Positions 17,660-26,284 of a DNA stretch of 54,870 bases are shown here, piece after piece. The notes below the pieces were generated by a model that saw only the letters and a program-made list of their open reading frames with translations, made no database searches and was not told the DNA's origin. The DNA lies in the NCBI GenBank assembly GCA_902826115.1, contig CADEDO010000015.1, forward strand, positions 1-54,870. Reading direction: 5' to 3'. The stretch comes from an uncultured Nitrosomonas sp. GTDB taxonomy: Bacteria > Pseudomonadota > Gammaproteobacteria > Burkholderiales > Nitrosomonadaceae. How positions within the stretch are numbered: the first letter of the stretch is position 1; each line of letters opens with the position of its first letter. The position numbers were made by a program, and so were the translations under genes.

Positions 17660-17889
17660 GACACACTCCAAATATTTACAATTGAATTATCATGGGTAAT
17701 CACTGGGTTCAATGGTGCGAACAATGAAGGAATCATCCCCTTTATTTAAGCAATGCGGGCTAGAAACCTTGACTGTGCTTTCTCTCCAAGGGGAACTGTA
17801 GAATAATCGGACGCATCGAATGCTCAGAAAGACACCTGCAAAACCGTCGTTTTTGTCAAACGCCCAGCAACCGCTCAAATAGTGAAGAT

Positions 17890-20274
17890 ATGCATATTAC
17901 TGTACGTTTTACTGGCTACTTCTTGATAACAAGCCTATTAATCGCTGTTTTATTCATCATTTCCGCAGGATTCTTGCTGCACGGCAGTCTGCCGCAATAT
18001 GATGGAGAAAAACGCTTGACTGCATTATCCACACCCGTTTCGGTTGAAAGGGATGCGCTTGGCAGCGTCACCTTTAAAGGGCAAAACCGGCTGGATTTGG
18101 CCATGGCGATGGGCTATGTCCATGCACAAGAGCGTTTTTTTGAAATGGATCTGATGCGCAGACAAGCGGCGGGTGAACTGGCTGAATTATTCGGCGTCGG
18201 CGCTGTAGCCCATGACCGCAAAACACGCCCATTGCGCATGCGGGCGCGCGCCTCAGAAGTCTTAAAGCAACTTCCCAGCGAACAACGCCAATTACTCGAT
18301 GCTTACCAATTGGGCGTCAATCAAGGTATTCAGGCTTTAACTGTGCGCCCTTTTCCTTATTTACTGACCCAAACCCAGCCGGTTGCATGGCGCAATGAAG
18401 ACAGCATTTTGGTGATCTATGCGATGTTTCTGACGTTGAATGAATCGAGCATCCAGCGCGAACTTGGATTATCCAGCATGCGGGCCGCATTACCCGATTC
18501 AGCTTTTCAGTTCCTGACAGCCCATGCGGGTCGCTGGGATGCGCCTCTGCTGGATGAATTCTCCGAATTTCCACACATACCCTCTGCCGCCGACATTAAT
18601 CTACAGGCATTGGACGAGCACCTATTCAACGACGATCCTGCAAAAACAGAGCGCATGCCGGGCAGCAACAGTTTTGCGGTTTCTGGCGCGCTGGCCGGCG
18701 GATCTGCTCTGGTGGCCAATGACATGCATTTAACGTTGCGCGTGCCAAATTTATGGTTCCGCTCGCGCCTCATTTATCCCTCTGACACGGCTGCCGAACC
18801 TCACGACATTACCGGCATCAGCTTACCCGGCGTACCTTCCATCATCATCGGCTCAAACCGCCATATCGCCTGGAGCTTTACCAATAGTTTTGGCGATTTT
18901 GCTGATTGGATACGAATCAACCTGAACAAACCAGACAATACGCGCTATCTCAGTCCCATGGGATGGAAATCGCTGGATATCTTTCAAGAAACCATTCATG
19001 TGCGTAACGCCCCGGCTGTCACGCTCACCATTTCAGAAACCGAATGGGGTCCCATCATCGCTGACGATCATGATAAAACCCCATTGGCTTTAGCCTGGAC
19101 GGCCCTTCGACCGGATGCAATCAATCTCAAACTGATTGAACTGGAATCCGTCCAAACTGCAGAGCAAGCGGCAAAAATAGCTCAACAAACAGGCATGCCG
19201 GTACAAAATTTTATCGTCGGCGACCGCCAGGGCAATATCAGTTGGACGCTGGCGGGACGCATTCCTGCCCGCTCCGGCAATTATGATCCGCAACTGCCCG
19301 CCGACTGGACACCGGCAGATACCGGCTGGAAAGGCTGGTTGGATCCGGCTCAATATCCGCTCATCCACAATCCTGCTTCACAACGGCTGTGGTCTGCCAA
19401 TTCACGCACTGTCTCCGGCAATCAGCTTGAGCTTCTGGGCAATGGCGGTTACGACCTGGGTGCCAGAGCCACACAGATTCGCGATCGCTTGTTCGCACTC
19501 GATCAGTTCACCGTCGCAGACATGCAGGCCATTCAATTGGATCACCGCGCGCTGTTATTAACCGATTGGCATCAATTGCTGCAAGCAACGCTTGACTCAG
19601 CCGCAGCCAATCCATCCTGGGCTTCAGCGCTGAATAACGCACTCAAGGACTGGGATGGACAGGCATCGACCGACTCCATTGCTTATCGCATCGTGCGAAC
19701 ATATCGCTATGAAGTGATGAAGACCGCCTTAAATGGCTTTGCGGCTCAGGTCAGACAAACCGATGCCAGTTTTAAATTGCCGCGCTTAAACCAAGCGGAA
19801 TTACTGGTATGGCAATTACTTGAACACAAGCCACAGCATCTGCTGCCAGCGACCTATGCACATTGGGATGATCTGCTAGTGCGTTGCGCTCAGCGCATTG
19901 CAGAACAACTGCAGCAGAAAGGTGACAACACTGAACAAAGCTGGGGAGCAATCAACACCGCGCAAATCCGGCATCCGCTCAGCCAGAAATTGCCCACATG
20001 GATTGCGCGCTGGTTGGATATGCCCAGTGATCCCCTGCCCGGAGACCATAATATGCCGCGCGTTCAATCTCCCGATTTTGGCGCATCACAACGCTCAGCG
20101 GTGTCTCCCGGCCAGGAAGAACATGGCTATCTGGACATGCCGGGCGGACAAAGCGGACATCCGCTCTCGCCTTATTACGGCAGCGGTCACGCCAATTGGG
20201 TCAACGAGAAACCAACCCCTTTTCTTCCAGGAGCGCCAGAAAGACTGATGACACTCATGCCACTGGATTCATAG
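17890..20274 (+). CDS. Penicillin-acylase-family N-terminal nucleophile hydrolase
   Basis: 794 residues. An N-terminal membrane helix or signal anchor (YFLITSLLIAVLFIISAGFL) puts it in the periplasm. The alpha part has LAMAMGYVHAQERFFEMDLM and RRQAAGELAELFG, both family hallmarks. The expected self-cleavage point is at PGSNSFAVSG, with Ser259 as the new N-terminal nucleophile, followed by LVANDMHL and the C-terminal conserved GDHNMPRVQSPDFGASQR. Known: the family hydrolyses amide bonds in beta-lactams, N-acyl homoserine lactones or other acyl amides; the substrate here cannot be told from sequence. GTGAAG lies shortly before the ATG. It is divergent from flhB and followed by a probable terminator. 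Confidence 0.88.
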   Translation: MHITVRFTGYFLITSLLIAVLFIISAGFLLHGSLPQYDGEKRLTALSTPVSVERDALGSVTFKGQNRLDLAMAMGYVHAQERFFEMDLMRRQAAGELAELFGVGAVAHDRKTRPLRMRARASEVLKQLPSEQRQLLDAYQLGVNQGIQALTVRPFPYLLTQTQPVAWRNEDSILVIYAMFLTLNESSIQRELGLSSMRAALPDSAFQFLTAHAGRWDAPLLDEFSEFPHIPSAADINLQALDEHLFNDDPAKTERMPGSNSFAVSGALAGGSALVANDMHLTLRVPNLWFRSRLIYPSDTAAEPHDITGISLPGVPSIIIGSNRHIAWSFTNSFGDFADWIRINLNKPDNTRYLSPMGWKSLDIFQETIHVRNAPAVTLTISETEWGPIIADDHDKTPLALAWTALRPDAINLKLIELESVQTAEQAAKIAQQTGMPVQNFIVGDRQGNISWTLAGRIPARSGNYDPQLPADWTPADTGWKGWLDPAQYPLIHNPASQRLWSANSRTVSGNQLELLGNGGYDLGARATQIRDRLFALDQFTVADMQAIQLDHRALLLTDWHQLLQATLDSAAANPSWASALNNALKDWDGQASTDSIAYRIVRTYRYEVMKTALNGFAAQVRQTDASFKLPRLNQAELLVWQLLEHKPQHLLPATYAHWDDLLVRCAQRIAEQLQQKGDNTEQSWGAINTAQIRHPLSQKLPTWIARWLDMPSDPLPGDHNMPRVQSPDFGASQRSAVSPGQEEHGYLDMPGGQSGHPLSPYYGSGHANWVNEKPTPFLPGAPERLMTLMPLDS

Positions 20275-20463
20275 TTGGTTTCGTACCCAAACATTTCAAT
20301 TCAAAGCATATCATTCAGGCATCCCCCAACTGATATATCGCCAGCATAAAGCAGCATACAACGCTCCATGCGGCAATTTGTCACATTGTCTTACTTTCAC
20401 GCCATATATATTATTTCCTCCGCTTCTAATCAAACGTAAATTTTAAAACCCAAAAAGAAGCCA

Positions 20464-20502
20464 TGAGGGTTGATTGATTCAACTTTCAATCCCTCAGTTT
20501 TT
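20464..20502 (+). terminator. Probable terminator after the acylase gene
   Basis: TGAGGGTTGA (20464-20473) pairs with TCAATCCCTCA (20486-20496) with one bulge around a 12-nt loop, followed by GTTTTT. It lies between the acylase stop and the next ATG, so the secreted-protein gene should have its own promoter, perhaps in the spacer 20281-20533. Confidence 0.55.
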
Positions 20503-20533
20503 CTGATCAATCATTATCGTCGGAGCAATTGTC

Positions 20534-21238
20534 ATGAAGTTTCAATTAAAAAAATTAATTATGAGTGGAATTCTGCTGGCCTCGGTCGGCACATCAACAG
20601 CGGTATTGGCTGGTAATGTTACCTTTGCTGATCCTCAACCATCCACCCCGGGAGTTTGCGATGGTGGAATCAGCTACGAATGGTCAGTCAACATGAGTGG
20701 CGATGATCGCGTCGGATTAGTAGGCCATGTCGGCGCCAAAAGCTGGAATGAACCACCTCCAGCCTACGAGCCTCCCTACACCGGCTGGACCCACACTTCC
20801 AACTGGATTGCCCTGGAATTGACAGAACCCACCAAACTGGAAATCAAAGTGGAGCGTCAGGAAGGTGTGGCTTTTCAAACCACCAGTGGCATGGTTACTG
20901 CCAGAAATATGCTGGTGCCCGCACTCTCCATCTACAGAAACTGGGACAATACCAGCTGTGAAGATCATCGCTACAACAATGCTGGCAATATTGATTGGTC
21001 AACAGTGCAATACATTGGAAATCAGAAAAATCGCCATGCAAAATCGGGCATTTCTTACGAAGTAAGACTACCTGCAGGTCAATACAGCATTGCCATTGGC
21101 GGCAGCCCCAAAGTATTGGAAACCTATCCTGCCAATGATTGTGATGTCGCTGATCCGGTTTGTTATGCCTATACCGGACGCCACGGCTATGAGGTTTACC
21201 TGAGAACCAGTCCTGTCAAACCGAAAGCAAGTGAGTAA
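20534..21238 (+). CDS. Unrecognised secreted Trp/Tyr-rich protein
   Basis: 234 residues with a clear signal peptide (KKLIMSGILLASVGTSTAVL, cleavage near A26-G27). The mature part is beta-rich and has six Trp (50, 71, 85, 91, 137, 155), many Tyr and four Cys (42, 142, 203, 210), so two disulphides are possible. There is no CxxCH heme site. Segments such as WIALELTEPTKLEIKVERQE and YEVRLPAGQYSIAIGGSP look like a beta-sandwich domain. I do not recognise the family. Immediately downstream (112 bases) is a large di-heme peroxidase-family protein in the same orientation. That neighbour suggests a shared periplasmic job, possibly as a partner or a modified substrate; this is inference. Confidence 0.7.
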   Translation: MKFQLKKLIMSGILLASVGTSTAVLAGNVTFADPQPSTPGVCDGGISYEWSVNMSGDDRVGLVGHVGAKSWNEPPPAYEPPYTGWTHTSNWIALELTEPTKLEIKVERQEGVAFQTTSGMVTARNMLVPALSIYRNWDNTSCEDHRYNNAGNIDWSTVQYIGNQKNRHAKSGISYEVRLPAGQYSIAIGGSPKVLETYPANDCDVADPVCYAYTGRHGYEVYLRTSPVKPKASE

Positions 21239-21283
21239 ATTCCATAATCGTTGTTAAAGCGTTGCGCATAACAACAATCCGTC

Positions 21284-21312
21284 AGATCTCCTGCTGCAAT
21301 GGCAGGAGATCT
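21284..21312. repeat. Perfect 11-bp hairpin between the secreted protein and the di-heme gene
   Basis: AGATCTCCTGC (21284-21294) and GCAGGAGATCT (21302-21312) are perfect arms around a 7-nt loop. No T run follows, so a simple terminator is unlikely. It could be an mRNA-stabilising hairpin that sets different levels for the two genes. A second short inverted repeat (GTTGTTA/TAACAAC) lies just upstream. Confidence 0.55.
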
Positions 21313-21350
21313 AATCAACAGATTCAATCCCTTTAAGTCAGTAATACTTC

Positions 21351-23264
21351 ATGAGCATGAACATTCCAACTTTTGGCATTCGTACATTCACCGTTTTCAT
21401 TTGCATCATCCTGCTATCGCCGGTCTCAATAAGTGCTCAGGCGGATGAAGATCCTGCTCGCCCGCCTTCTCTGAAAACGATTCCAGTCCCTGAGCCATCC
21501 AATCTCGAACGATTTGTCAAAAACAAGCAGATGGCGATTGTTCTCGGCAAAGCGCTTTTCTGGGATATGCAGATAGGCAGCGATGGCGTCACTGCTTGCG
21601 CCAGCTGCCATTTTAATGCCGGTGCAGACAACCGGTCGAAGAATCAGGTCAATCCTGGATTTAATCGCGTGCATACCGATGGCTCACCCGCGCCGGATCA
21701 TCATTTCGATTTTGGCCCCAATCGACAGCTCGCCATGTCAGATTTCCCCTTGCGGGAGTTATCCAATCCTTTGGACAGAGCATCTACGCCAATACGCGAC
21801 AGTAATGATGTGGTTTCTTCGCAGGGTGTTTTTTCCATGCTGTTTAAATCAGTCAAACCGCGATCCCCGGTCGATCATGTTGAATTCATTACGAGCAACG
21901 ATGGCTTTCAGGTCGATCAAATCAATGTCAGGCGAGTGGAGCCACGCAACACCCCATCGGTGATCAATGCGGTTTTCAATTTTCGTAATTTTCTGGATGG
22001 CCGGGCACAAAATGAATTTAATGGCATCAATAACTGGGGAGCACGCGATCCGAACGCACATGTCTATCGCGCATTATCAGCGACCCGACTGCAACGTGAG
22101 CAGATACTGATCGACAATGCCAGCTTGGCATCGACGGCAGTGGCCCCGCCTCTCAATCCCCTGGAAATGTCAGCAGCCAATCGTTCATTCCCTGCCATTG
22201 GCAGAAAATTACTCACGGCCAGGGCGCTTGCCCGGCAAAAAATCCACCCCCGGGATAGCGTATTGAGTGAGTACAGTCGCTGGCCGCAACATGGATTGTC
22301 TGAATCATATGCAGAACTGGTGCGCGCTGCCTTCCAACCTGAATGGTGGCAGGCTTCCAAGCGTATTCGAGTGTTAGATGACGGCAATACTCAAATAATT
22401 GATGAGAAACGTCATGGCAATCACGCCAATCGTGAATTCAGTCAGATGGAATACAATTTCTCGTTGTTTTTCGGACTCGCAACCCAGTTATATATGGCCA
22501 CACTGGTGGCCGACGACACGCCGTATGATCGATTCATGGAAGGCGACAACACAGCCATCAGTGCCGCCGCCATTCGCGGCGTAGATCTGTTCCGCAGTCA
22601 GACGCGGGGGCGTTGCATCAATTGCCATGAAGGTGCGGAATTGACCGGCGCGTCAGTCACCCGAGTCAAAGCCAGCCCTACCCGCATCCGTGATGGCCAG
22701 GCATTTGACCGCGGATATAACAATATCGGTATCCGGCCCAGTGCGGAAGATATTGCGCTAGGCGGCAATGATCCTTTCGGTCAGCCATTGTCATACACGC
22801 GCGCAATGGCGGCTCCCAATTGCCCGAATAACGAACCCTGCCCCATCGTAGCCGATGGATTCTTCAAGGTACCGGGATTGCGCAATGTGGCACTGACCGC
22901 TCCTTATTTTCACAATGGCGGGGTAGCCAAACTGCGAGATGTATTGGATTTATACAGCCGCGGTGGAAATTTTGCTGAGCTGACTCAACTCGACGGCTCA
23001 GTCATCATGCCGCTCAACGTGCTGCTCAATAGCGAGTCGGAAAAAGACGATCTGGAAGCCTGGCTGCATACATTAACCGACGAACGCGTACACAAACGTC
23101 AGGCACCTTTTGATCATCCGCAAATTTTCATACCCAACGGCCATCCTGGCGATGAAACACAAACAAGCGTTGGATTATTCGGCAATGCCGCCGATCGTTT
23201 TATCGAAATCCCCGCCGTAGGTCGCGAAGGTGGAAAACCGCTCAAGCGGTTTTTGGAAGATTGA
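21351..23264 (+). CDS. Di-heme cytochrome c peroxidase/MauG-superfamily protein
   Basis: 637 residues with a signal peptide ending near SISAQADE, so periplasmic. Two c-type heme sites: CASCH (83-87) in VTACASCHFNAGADNRSKNQ and CINCH (422-426) in GRCINCHEGAELTG. The C-terminal block FKVPGLRNVALTAPYFHNGG and the ending LEAWLHTLTDE are hallmarks of the CCP/MauG superfamily. It is about twice the length of a classic CCP (about 340 residues); the extra segment lies between the hemes. Known large members include di-heme oxygenases such as RoxA-type proteins as well as uncharacterised peroxidases; which reaction applies is not readable. No clear ribosome site precedes the ATG. It is followed by a terminator. 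Confidence 0.82.
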   Translation: MSMNIPTFGIRTFTVFICIILLSPVSISAQADEDPARPPSLKTIPVPEPSNLERFVKNKQMAIVLGKALFWDMQIGSDGVTACASCHFNAGADNRSKNQVNPGFNRVHTDGSPAPDHHFDFGPNRQLAMSDFPLRELSNPLDRASTPIRDSNDVVSSQGVFSMLFKSVKPRSPVDHVEFITSNDGFQVDQINVRRVEPRNTPSVINAVFNFRNFLDGRAQNEFNGINNWGARDPNAHVYRALSATRLQREQILIDNASLASTAVAPPLNPLEMSAANRSFPAIGRKLLTARALARQKIHPRDSVLSEYSRWPQHGLSESYAELVRAAFQPEWWQASKRIRVLDDGNTQIIDEKRHGNHANREFSQMEYNFSLFFGLATQLYMATLVADDTPYDRFMEGDNTAISAAAIRGVDLFRSQTRGRCINCHEGAELTGASVTRVKASPTRIRDGQAFDRGYNNIGIRPSAEDIALGGNDPFGQPLSYTRAMAAPNCPNNEPCPIVADGFFKVPGLRNVALTAPYFHNGGVAKLRDVLDLYSRGGNFAELTQLDGSVIMPLNVLLNSESEKDDLEAWLHTLTDERVHKRQAPFDHPQIFIPNGHPGDETQTSVGLFGNAADRFIEIPAVGREGGKPLKRFLED

Positions 23265-23337
23265 GCGGAATGAACATTTCTGAATCTGTTTTTTTAACAC
23301 CGGTGACAACACCGATAGTTTTTATGCGGCCTATTAG

Positions 23338-23380
23338 AACCGATCAAGTCAATGAAATCAGTACCTTGATCGGTTTGTTT
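23338..23380 (+). terminator. Terminator after the di-heme gene
   Basis: AACCGATCAAG (23338-23348) and CTTGATCGGTT (23365-23375) are perfect 11-bp arms around a 16-nt loop, followed by GTTTT. Placed 73 bases after the di-heme stop and also close to the end of the convergent RTX gene, where it may serve both. Confidence 0.7.
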
Positions 23381-23451
23381 TAGCAACAATGCAGACTTTT
23401 CTTAGCCACACTAAAATCTCATCACGGCAATCCTCTGCATTCGCCAGATCG

Positions 23452-25709
23452 TTATGCGATAACCTGAAAATCTGCGGCAGATAATACTGGATGTGTAGTT
23501 GTTCCAATCAGCGCAATCTGCACATTTTGCCCACTGACCGAACCATTGGCATCGTAAAAAAGTGCCCCTGTCGCTGGATTGTAGATAATCCTGTCAAGCG
23601 TATCCAGCGCGGATGCCCCGGCATGAAACTTGCCCGCTGTTAGCGCTGCACCAGCGGCGGTTCCTGTAATGCCCAATGCAGTGAAGATGTCATCATCAAG
23701 GAGAATCTTATCGGTACCGGAAAGGAAATCGCTAATGGTATCGATGTTATTTGTACCTGTTACCGTATCAAAAAAAATTTGTCTGCGCCTGCACCACCGG
23801 TCAATGTATCCTTGCCACCTTTTCCAAGCAGTCGGTCATTGCCGCCCGCGCCATTCAATTGGTTATTTACATTGTTTCCGGTGATATTGTTTGCTTGGCC
23901 ATTACCTGTGCCATTGACCACCGAGGTACCCGTCAACGTAAGATTCTCGACATTAGCCGGTAAGGTGTAAGCCACGTTGCTTCTAATGACGTCAGCACCC
24001 TCATTCAGATTCTCAATGACGATATCACCCACATTGCCAACTATATAAGTATCATTATTTAATCCACCTATTAAGGTATCTGCGCCGCCAGCTCCATTAA
24101 GCGTATCGTTACCAGCTAAACCATAAATGTGATCAATACCGATCGTACCAATCAAATTGTCATTGCTTACTTTTCCAGTAATAACATTAACTGTACTGAT
24201 AGGTGTTCCAGTAATATAGTCATTTTCCTTAATCGTGCTCAGATTCTGTTCATCAATGGATAACATTGAAAGAAGGGAAGCATTTTCGTTTCCTGCGGAA
24301 GCGATGGCAATAGCGTTAGGAAAGGAATAGTTCCCATAGGTTGTCGCAAAACTCAAATGCAGATGAACGGGATAAGGAGTTTCAGCATCTCCTGCTACTT
24401 CGCCGATTTTCTCTTTATTAGATATGCTTACTGATCCACCTGCTGCAACGATGGCATCAACCCAGAAATCAGCAGTTGATTGCGTCAAATGCGCATAGGT
24501 AACGTATATTGGATGTCCAATTTCACTGAAAAAATATTCTGCAGTTACGTAATTTCCAAAAGTTTTTGGCCCCGTGGTAGGAAGACCCGGAGAAAGCGTG
24601 TCGTTGTATCCAGAAAAAGCACCAACAACCTTGCCGGAGGAGAAAGAATATACACTAGTTCCAGCGGTTAAACCAAGGTCTATTGCCGAAGCGTCAAGAC
24701 CGCTACCATGCAAATCACTTCCATTTATTACTAGAAAACTTCCTTGAGTAACACGTATTTCGCTATTTGGGTCATTTGTATTAATAAAAAAATCAAGATC
24801 AACTGCTGTTGAGACAATTGAATCAATAAACTGTATGTTCTCAACATTCGTTAGTTGCGTCGTATAACCCGTGTAAGAAGGTGGCGCCGTATTGAGTCCG
24901 GTGACATGTACCACACCATTTAAATTGGTTACACTGAAGTCACTGCTATTACCAAAGAAAACGGCTGTGTCCGAACCTGCACCACCATCAATGAAGTCAT
25001 ATCCTCCATTGCCATCAATTATGTCGTTACCAGCCGTACCTGGAATGTTTTCGGAATAAGAATTGGTTCCAAAAATAATGTGGTTAGTCGTATTCGCGAG
25101 CGTTGTAGGTAACAAATCTGCAAACTCTACTTTCTCCGTATTAACTAATTTTACCGTAAACCCACGATATTCCACTGGTGCAGTGCTCAGTCCGGTAACA
25201 CGTATCGCACCACTTAAATTGGTAATATTGAAATCACTGCGGTTACCGAAGAAAACTGCTGTGTCCGTTCCTGCACCGCCATCAATGAAGTCATACCCTC
25301 CATTGCCATCAATTATGTCGTCACCAGCCGTACCTGGAATGTTTTCGGAATAAGAATTGGTTCCAAAAATAATGTGGTTAGTCGTGAAAGATAACGTGGA
25401 AGTTGAATCTGAAAATTGTACTTTTTCTACATTCAGCAACCGAACTGTGGTGTATTTATAAGGGAAAGCAGCCAATCCATTCTCGGTGACACGTACCGCG
25501 CCACTCAAATTAGTAATGGTAAAAAAGACCCTGCCACTTGAAATCACGGCCGTATCCGTACCGGCAAGACCATCGATAGTATCACTTCCGCCAGCACCAT
25601 AAATGGTGTCGTTGTTAATCGTACCTAGGAGTGGTTCGGAAGAAGCGCTTCCTTGTATTGTATTATGGCCATATAATCTCTCGTCTATAAAAAGTATGTT
25701 ATTAATTGC
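23452..25709 (-). pseudogene. RTX-type calcium-binding adhesin, frameshifted and missing its front
   Basis: Seen: an RTX protein frame with no start codon between a stop at 25710-25712 and a GTG at 25547. It reads three blocks of GTAGDDIIDGNGGYDFIDGG plus a beta segment, then a region like an M23 peptidase fold, then RTX nonapeptides (IYGLAGNDTLNGAGGADTLI). At 23770-23777 a run of eight A (T in the coding strand) ends the frame at ADKFFLIR. One more T restores ADKFFFDTVTGTNNIDTISD and joins it to the C-terminal part that ends ADFQVIA at 23452. Such C-termini carry type I secretion signals. With both lesions the gene is probably non-functional, unless the run length varies between cells or is a sequencing error. 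An N-terminal remnant lies just upstream. Confidence 0.75.
24953..25385 (-). repeat. Two direct repeats in the RTX gene, 294-nt period
   Basis: The segments 24953-25091 and 25247-25385 are nearly identical, offset by exactly 294 nt (98 codons). Each encodes the SYSENIPGTAG region and the following calcium-binding block. Repeats of this kind let block number change by recombination. Confidence 0.8.
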
Positions 25710-25767
25710 TTATGCTTATTGAAAGCGGTTTTTTTCTGGGTTGCACAGAACTTTGATCTGTTTACTA

Positions 25768-25836
25768 TCAAGCCGCCATCAGGCTTTGATAATCCGCAAC
25801 GCGTGAATCGATGATAAAAATGTTTTTTGTGGTCAT
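25768..25836 (-). pseudogene. N-terminal remnant of a DUF4347-type giant adhesin
   Basis: An ATG at 25836, with a purine-rich AGAGAAAA upstream, opens 22 codons reading NIFIIDSRVADYQSL and then a TGA. This closely resembles the N-terminal start of DUF4347 domains, which head very large RTX or VCBS surface proteins. It points at the RTX frame but in another phase, and 55 bases with several stops separate them. The likely reading is an original large gene that lost its middle. Assignment from a short stretch, so moderate confidence. Confidence 0.5.
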
Positions 25837-26284
25837 GATTTTTTCTCTAATTATTGATATGCCTTAGCTTTCTTGATGAATATGCGTTTGCGTTATGCAA
25901 TGTTTCGATTCCATATGTTTAAAAGTAAATTGTCTCAATGATTGACACATTGACCGCCTCACTCATCTGCACTGCCAACATAACGTGCGTTCCGGTTTGG
26001 ATTCAAGACAATATACCAAAGGATCTGCAAGCAAGATAGAAGCCATTTGCCCCGAAAATTCATAAAATTAAACGATTTATCTGGGACAATCATCCCGATT
26101 CCGAACGTGAATTAGCTATTCACCGGAAAATCTGGTTCAGTTGATTCCTTAGTTTTGAGTGTATTGAGAGAATGGCAAAACCACCTCGATAAATTTTCAA
26201 AAAGCATGCACATTCCTTTATGATAGGGGCATTGTCATGAGCGCAAAATTACCGCGATTCCTCTTTTCTTGAATACACTCATCC
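25837..26284. other. Intergenic region between RTX remnant and ABC transporter
   Basis: About 450 bases. It contains no supported gene on either strand; a 11-codon frame ending just before the permease (near 26238) has no supporting context. The divergent promoters of the RTX gene and the permease should be here, but no clear boxes were identified. Confidence 0.4.

Noticed and set aside
17690..17878. 62-codon minus-strand frame before flhB
   Set aside because: No ribosome site and no pattern. The region is the divergent promoter space of flhB and the acylase.
20534..21238. Secreted protein as a cytochrome or copper protein
   Set aside because: It lacks any CxxCH and has no cupredoxin His/Cys/Met pattern. 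Its four Cys fit disulphides better.
26238..26276. Very short frame before the permease
   Set aside because: Eleven codons with no ribosome site or conservation evidence; likely chance.
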